Assembly: GCA_012522045.1 (NCBI GenBank)
Contig: JAAYLC010000031.1
Location: forward strand, 1 to 45,513
Direction: 5' to 3'
DNA from: Bacteroidota bacterium
GTDB lineage: Bacteria; Bacteroidota; Bacteroidia; Flavobacteriales; Flavobacteriaceae
DNA length: 45,513 nucleotides
In this document: one piece after another, positions 42,224 through 45,513 of the stretch
Layout: every line of letters starts with the position of its first letter
Numbering within the stretch: the first letter of the stretch is position 1
Program-made: the position numbers and the translations under genes
Notes under the pieces: generated by a model
What the model was told of the DNA's origin: nothing
Database searches by the model: none
Seen by the model: the letters and a program-made list of their open reading frames with translations, nothing else

Positions 42224-42931
42224 ATGAAAATTGCATTAATCGGATATGGAAAAATGGGAAGGGTTATTGAAAAGATAGCTCAAACAAAAGGACACCAAAT
42301 TGTCTTTAGAAGTACGAGCACTCACAGAGAAGGAACCCTTACAGATGCTGACGTCGCCATTGAATTTTCCACGCCTGAAACCGCATTTGACAATCTCATG
42401 GAAGTCATAGAAGCAAAAATTCCTGTTGTTTGCGGAACCACGGGATGGTTGGAGCGCTATGAAGAAATTGTGGCTTATTGCAAAAAGAATGACGGCAGTT
42501 TTATTTATGCTTCAAACTTCAGCATCGGTGTCAATTTATTTTTTGCAATCAATACCTTTGCCGCGCGCTTGATGCGAAAATGGAATTCCTATGACGTTTC
42601 TGTAAAAGAGATTCATCATACGCAAAAAAAAGACGCCCCTAGTGGAACCGCAATTACAATTACAGAAGAAATATTAAAATACAATCAGAAAAAGGATTGG
42701 ATATTAAATGCACAAGAATCGGATAAATTAACCATTACTGCTGTGCGCGAAAAAGATGTCAAAGGAACGCATAAAGTCTCCTATGTTTCTGATATAGATA
42801 TGATTTCATTGGAGCACAAAGCATTCAGCAGAGATGGATTTGCCGAAGGAGCGCTTCTTGCTGCGGCTTGGTTAAAAGATAAAAAAGGAATTTTCTCAAT
42901 GCAGGATGTATTGGGAATTGACAGTGAATAA
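42224..42931 (+). CDS. dapB: 4-hydroxy-tetrahydrodipicolinate reductase
   Basis: A 235-residue cytosolic enzyme of lysine and diaminopimelate synthesis; it reduces 4-hydroxy-tetrahydrodipicolinate with NAD(P)H. The cofactor motif is GYGKMG at residues 7-12. The active-site stretch KEIHHTQKKDAPSGTA contains the catalytic histidine pair and lysine. The length is normal for Bacteroidota. It begins 14 bases after the DUF5683 gene and ends 13 before lepB, so it belongs to the parAB operon. Confidence 0.95.
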   Translation: MKIALIGYGKMGRVIEKIAQTKGHQIVFRSTSTHREGTLTDADVAIEFSTPETAFDNLMEVIEAKIPVVCGTTGWLERYEEIVAYCKKNDGSFIYASNFSIGVNLFFAINTFAARLMRKWNSYDVSVKEIHHTQKKDAPSGTAITITEEILKYNQKKDWILNAQESDKLTITAVREKDVKGTHKVSYVSDIDMISLEHKAFSRDGFAEGALLAAAWLKDKKGIFSMQDVLGIDSE

Positions 42932-42944
42932 AAACAAATAAATT

Positions 42945-44504
42945 ATGAGTTGGACAGCTTGGTTTGTATTCTTTTTAATTGTTCAGGTAGTTCATTTCGC
43001 CGGAACGTGGAAACTCTATAAAAAAGCCGGCAGAGAAGCTTGGGAAGCAGCTGTGCCCGTGTACAATGCCGTTGTATTAATGAAAATCATCAATCGGCCA
43101 TGGTGGTGGACAATTTTGTTGTTTATTCCCATTGTGAATCTGATTATGTTTCCGGTAATCTGGGTAGAAACGATTCGAAGTTTTGGGCGAAACTCAGCGG
43201 TTGATACTTTTCTGGTTTTAATAACGTTTGGGCTTTATATTTTTTACATCAATTATACGCAAGATGTCCAGCATATAAAGGACAGAAGCTTGCAGCCGCG
43301 TACATCGGCAGGGGAATGGGTGAGTTCCATTCTTTTTGCTGTTGTAGCAGCGACCATTGTTCATGCTTATTTTATTCAGCCTTATACCATTCCGACTTCC
43401 TCATTGGAAAAAACCTTGTTGGTGGGAGATTTCCTTTTTGTCAGCAAATTTCATTATGGCGCCCGAGCTCCGATGACTTCAGTGGCTTTTCCCATGGTTC
43501 ACGATACCATACCATTGGTTAAAACAAAATCTTATTTCAACAAACCGCAATTTCCTTATTTAAGATTGCCGGGATTTCAAAATATCAAACGCAACGATAT
43601 TGTAGTATTTAATTGGCCGGTTGACACTGTCAATGCTTTTCAAACTGCCAGTGACGGAAAATATTATTACAAACCCATCGATAAAAAATCCAATTATGTA
43701 AAACGCGCCGTGGGAATTCCCGGTGATTCGTTAGAAGTTCGTGACGGAAGAGTTTATATCAATGGAGCCTTAAATCAGCTGCCGGATCGGGCTAAAATTC
43801 AACATGCTTATATTGTTCGCGTAAACTCGCGCATAAATCATGAAATAATTTACAATCGATACGGCATTACGGATATGTACAGCTTTAACGATAATAGCAA
43901 TACATATTTATTTCCGGGAGTTTCTGAAGAAGCTTTACAAATGTTGAAAAACAATCCGAATGTAATTGATATTATTCCATTTAAAAAGGATGCAGGAGAA
44001 TGGGATCGTTCCGCTTTTCCATACAATCCGACCTACCCGTGGAATAACGACAATATGGGACCGCTATATATTCCGAAGCAAGGAGCAACCGTAGCGATTA
44101 ACTCAGAAACAATTCCTTTTTACAAACGGATTATTGAAGTTTATGAAGGAAGCGAACTGGGCATTGAGAATAAAATCACGCAATCCGGAACGGAAGTGTT
44201 GCTCAACGGAAATCCTATCACCGAATATACGTTTAAAATGGATTACTACTGGATGATGGGTGACAATCGAAGCAATAGTGAAGATGCCAGAACCTGGGGA
44301 TATGTGCCGTACAATCACGTGGTGGGAAAACCGGTTTTTATTTGGATGAGCTGGGACGGATATAATAAGAAAGTTCGTTGGGACCGATTGTTTACCACCG
44401 TAGGAGGTTCCGGAAAACCCACATCTTATTTTATATATTTTGTCATTGCATTGGTAATTTGGTTTGCATACAGCAGTTTTAGAAAACGCAAAAAGAATGG
44501 TTAA
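42945..44504 (+). CDS. lepB: Signal peptidase I, long Bacteroidota form
   Basis: A 519-residue inner-membrane protease that removes Sec signal peptides. The first 110 residues are an extra membrane domain with about four helices, related to DUF5684. The catalytic part follows the next helix: TIPTSSLEKTLLVGD has the nucleophile Ser153, and VKRAVGIPGDSLEVRDG holds the general base Lys253. A long insertion separates this from the closing motif MMGDNRSNSEDARTWGYVP. A last helix near the C-terminus (YFIYFVIALVIWFAY) is followed by a basic tail. It is the last gene of the par operon. Confidence 0.95.
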   Translation: MSWTAWFVFFLIVQVVHFAGTWKLYKKAGREAWEAAVPVYNAVVLMKIINRPWWWTILLFIPIVNLIMFPVIWVETIRSFGRNSAVDTFLVLITFGLYIFYINYTQDVQHIKDRSLQPRTSAGEWVSSILFAVVAATIVHAYFIQPYTIPTSSLEKTLLVGDFLFVSKFHYGARAPMTSVAFPMVHDTIPLVKTKSYFNKPQFPYLRLPGFQNIKRNDIVVFNWPVDTVNAFQTASDGKYYYKPIDKKSNYVKRAVGIPGDSLEVRDGRVYINGALNQLPDRAKIQHAYIVRVNSRINHEIIYNRYGITDMYSFNDNSNTYLFPGVSEEALQMLKNNPNVIDIIPFKKDAGEWDRSAFPYNPTYPWNNDNMGPLYIPKQGATVAINSETIPFYKRIIEVYEGSELGIENKITQSGTEVLLNGNPITEYTFKMDYYWMMGDNRSNSEDARTWGYVPYNHVVGKPVFIWMSWDGYNKKVRWDRLFTTVGGSGKPTSYFIYFVIALVIWFAYSSFRKRKKNG

Positions 44505-44589
44505 TGATAAATGTAAGTTCCTAAACCTTTCACAGCTCGATAAACAGCCAAAACAGAAAAAACTTTCAATTTTCAACTTTCAATTAGGA

Positions 44590-45459
44590 TTAATAGTATT
44601 CGTAAATATGCTCTTCTATTAGTACGTTATCCTTTTTTACTTCTGAGCTAATTGGATAGCCGTTTGCATCGTAAGTCGTGTTTTTAGTTATTGTATAATC
44701 ATGGTTTGAATTGTCAGAATTGGTATAGGTTATTTGTGTATAATTATTTTTCGAAAGATAATCTATACTGCCGGTTAGGAAATAGTGATATTCCCCAATT
44801 GTTGAATTGAAATAATTGTTTTGAAAATATGGAAATAGCACATTTAATCCATTGTCATACTGAAAAGAAACAGTTTGAGTATCAGTTAGAGTCTGTCCGT
44901 TAAAATTCCGGATTATTATTTGTGAAATATTATCAGAGGCGTATGTTATTGTTGTCGATGAATTGGAAATATCTCCAACAGTATTTATTTCTGTGATAAC
45001 ACCATTTGCGTTGTACAAATATTCTCCTCCAACATATTGTCCTCGATTATAAGTGATTTTATTTGGAAAATGTTCAAAGATCATAGTGTCATAGTCATCA
45101 CCTTGAGAACTTTTAGAAGTTATGCTGTCTATTTCATTATTCGAATTGTAATGGAATACGTCGTTAACAATTACCGGGTTATTCTGATAGGATCTGATTC
45201 TTTCGCTAATTAAAATATTGCTATTGTAAGTAAACTCCCGATATATAGCATCGTTTGTGGTTTCTTCAGTTTGAAGAATAGGTTTGCCGGATTCGTCAAA
45301 TGTTCGGGTTAATGTATAATTCTGATTGGTTTCAGTATTATAAACCATACGGATGAATTTTTTTATTTTCAATTCCGGATTTGGTTCGGGTTTGTCATCG
45401 TCGGAGGAACAAGCCATAATCAAAGTACACGCTGCAAGTAGAAATAGTTTTGCTCTCAT
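44590..45459 (-). CDS. Predicted surface lipoprotein with YD/RHS-like repeats
   Basis: A 289-residue lipoprotein. From ATG 45459 the signal is MRAKLFLLAACTLIMACSS (Cys17), followed by the acidic SSDDDKPEP stretch, the Bacteroidota lipoprotein export signal for the cell surface. An upstream ATG (45486) in frame would add nine residues and weaken the signal, so it is not chosen. The mature part has loosely repeated Tyr-Asn-rich beta units (FTYNSN, FHYNSN, YLYNANG, FQYDNG), similar to short YD repeats. Function is unknown. It is a single-gene unit, convergent with lepB with 85 bases between and no clear terminator. Confidence 0.8.
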   Translation of the reverse strand: MRAKLFLLAACTLIMACSSDDDKPEPNPELKIKKFIRMVYNTETNQNYTLTRTFDESGKPILQTEETTNDAIYREFTYNSNILISERIRSYQNNPVIVNDVFHYNSNNEIDSITSKSSQGDDYDTMIFEHFPNKITYNRGQYVGGEYLYNANGVITEINTVGDISNSSTTITYASDNISQIIIRNFNGQTLTDTQTVSFQYDNGLNVLFPYFQNNYFNSTIGEYHYFLTGSIDYLSKNNYTQITYTNSDNSNHDYTITKNTTYDANGYPISSEVKKDNVLIEEHIYEYY

Positions 45460-45513
45460 AAACAATTGTTTTATAATGAAAATCATATTTTTTAAGTATT
45501 CAATTAGTAAAGA

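Overview
The window looks like a chromosomal segment of a member of the Bacteroidota, most probably Flavobacteriaceae or a close relative. The evidence is the low G+C content, the many TAnnTTTG -7 promoter elements, weak or absent Shine-Dalgarno sequences, families typical of that phylum (DUF2851, DUF5683, long LepB, S46 peptidase, NamZ lipoprotein, QEGLA-motif protein), and the parA-parB-DUF5683-dapB-lepB gene order. I see no phage, insertion sequence, integron or CRISPR array. Almost all the DNA is coding, and no gene-free stretch exceeds about 300 bases.

Layout. 1-1937: end of a capsule or exopolysaccharide locus, with a 5'-truncated Wzc-type tyrosine kinase and a UDP-N-acetylhexosamine 6-dehydrogenase. 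1982-6060 (minus): operon of phosphohexose mutase, MsbA-like ABC exporter and a small membrane protein. 6128-8595: the NamZ muramidase lipoprotein, divergent from a LolC/E-type permease with only 8 bases between the start codons. 8741-8823: tRNA-Leu(GAG). 8953-10642: two overlapping methyltransferase genes, convergent with a broken upp. 10782-15402: CBS/cysteine synthase, DUF202, DUF2851, PASTA protein and RluD. 15562-22985: DPP7-type peptidase, MFS exporter, baeRF3 protein, a lipoprotein, 3-hydroxyanthranilate dioxygenase and an isoaspartyl peptidase. 23092-33648: alpha-2-macroglobulin with a broken pbpC, convergent with a TPR histidine kinase/response regulator pair. 33744-38808 (minus): a di-heme cytochrome c, and a separate operon of a QEGLA/DUF1704 metalloprotease, an ATP-grasp ligase and a frameshifted AstE-like deacylase. 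38954-44504: a dienoyl-CoA reductase-like SDR, then parAB, DUF5683, dapB and lepB. 44590-45459: a surface lipoprotein.

Functional themes are the cell envelope (capsule export, NamZ, alpha-2-macroglobulin/PBP1c, LepB, lipoproteins), amino-acid and peptide metabolism, and chromosome partitioning.

Two observations deserve most attention. First, the operon at 34956-38808 joins a metalloprotease of the eukaryotic tubulin-detyrosinase (MATCAP) superfamily with an ATP-grasp ligase and a zinc carboxypeptidase-fold amidohydrolase. This is a plausible system that adds and removes a terminal residue on a peptide or small molecule. Second, three otherwise well-preserved genes (upp, pbpC, the AstE-like gene) each carry an inactivating lesion: TGA, TAA, and a frame break at nine adenines. 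This could be real gene decay or sequence error. All calls come from reading the sequence; no database search was run.
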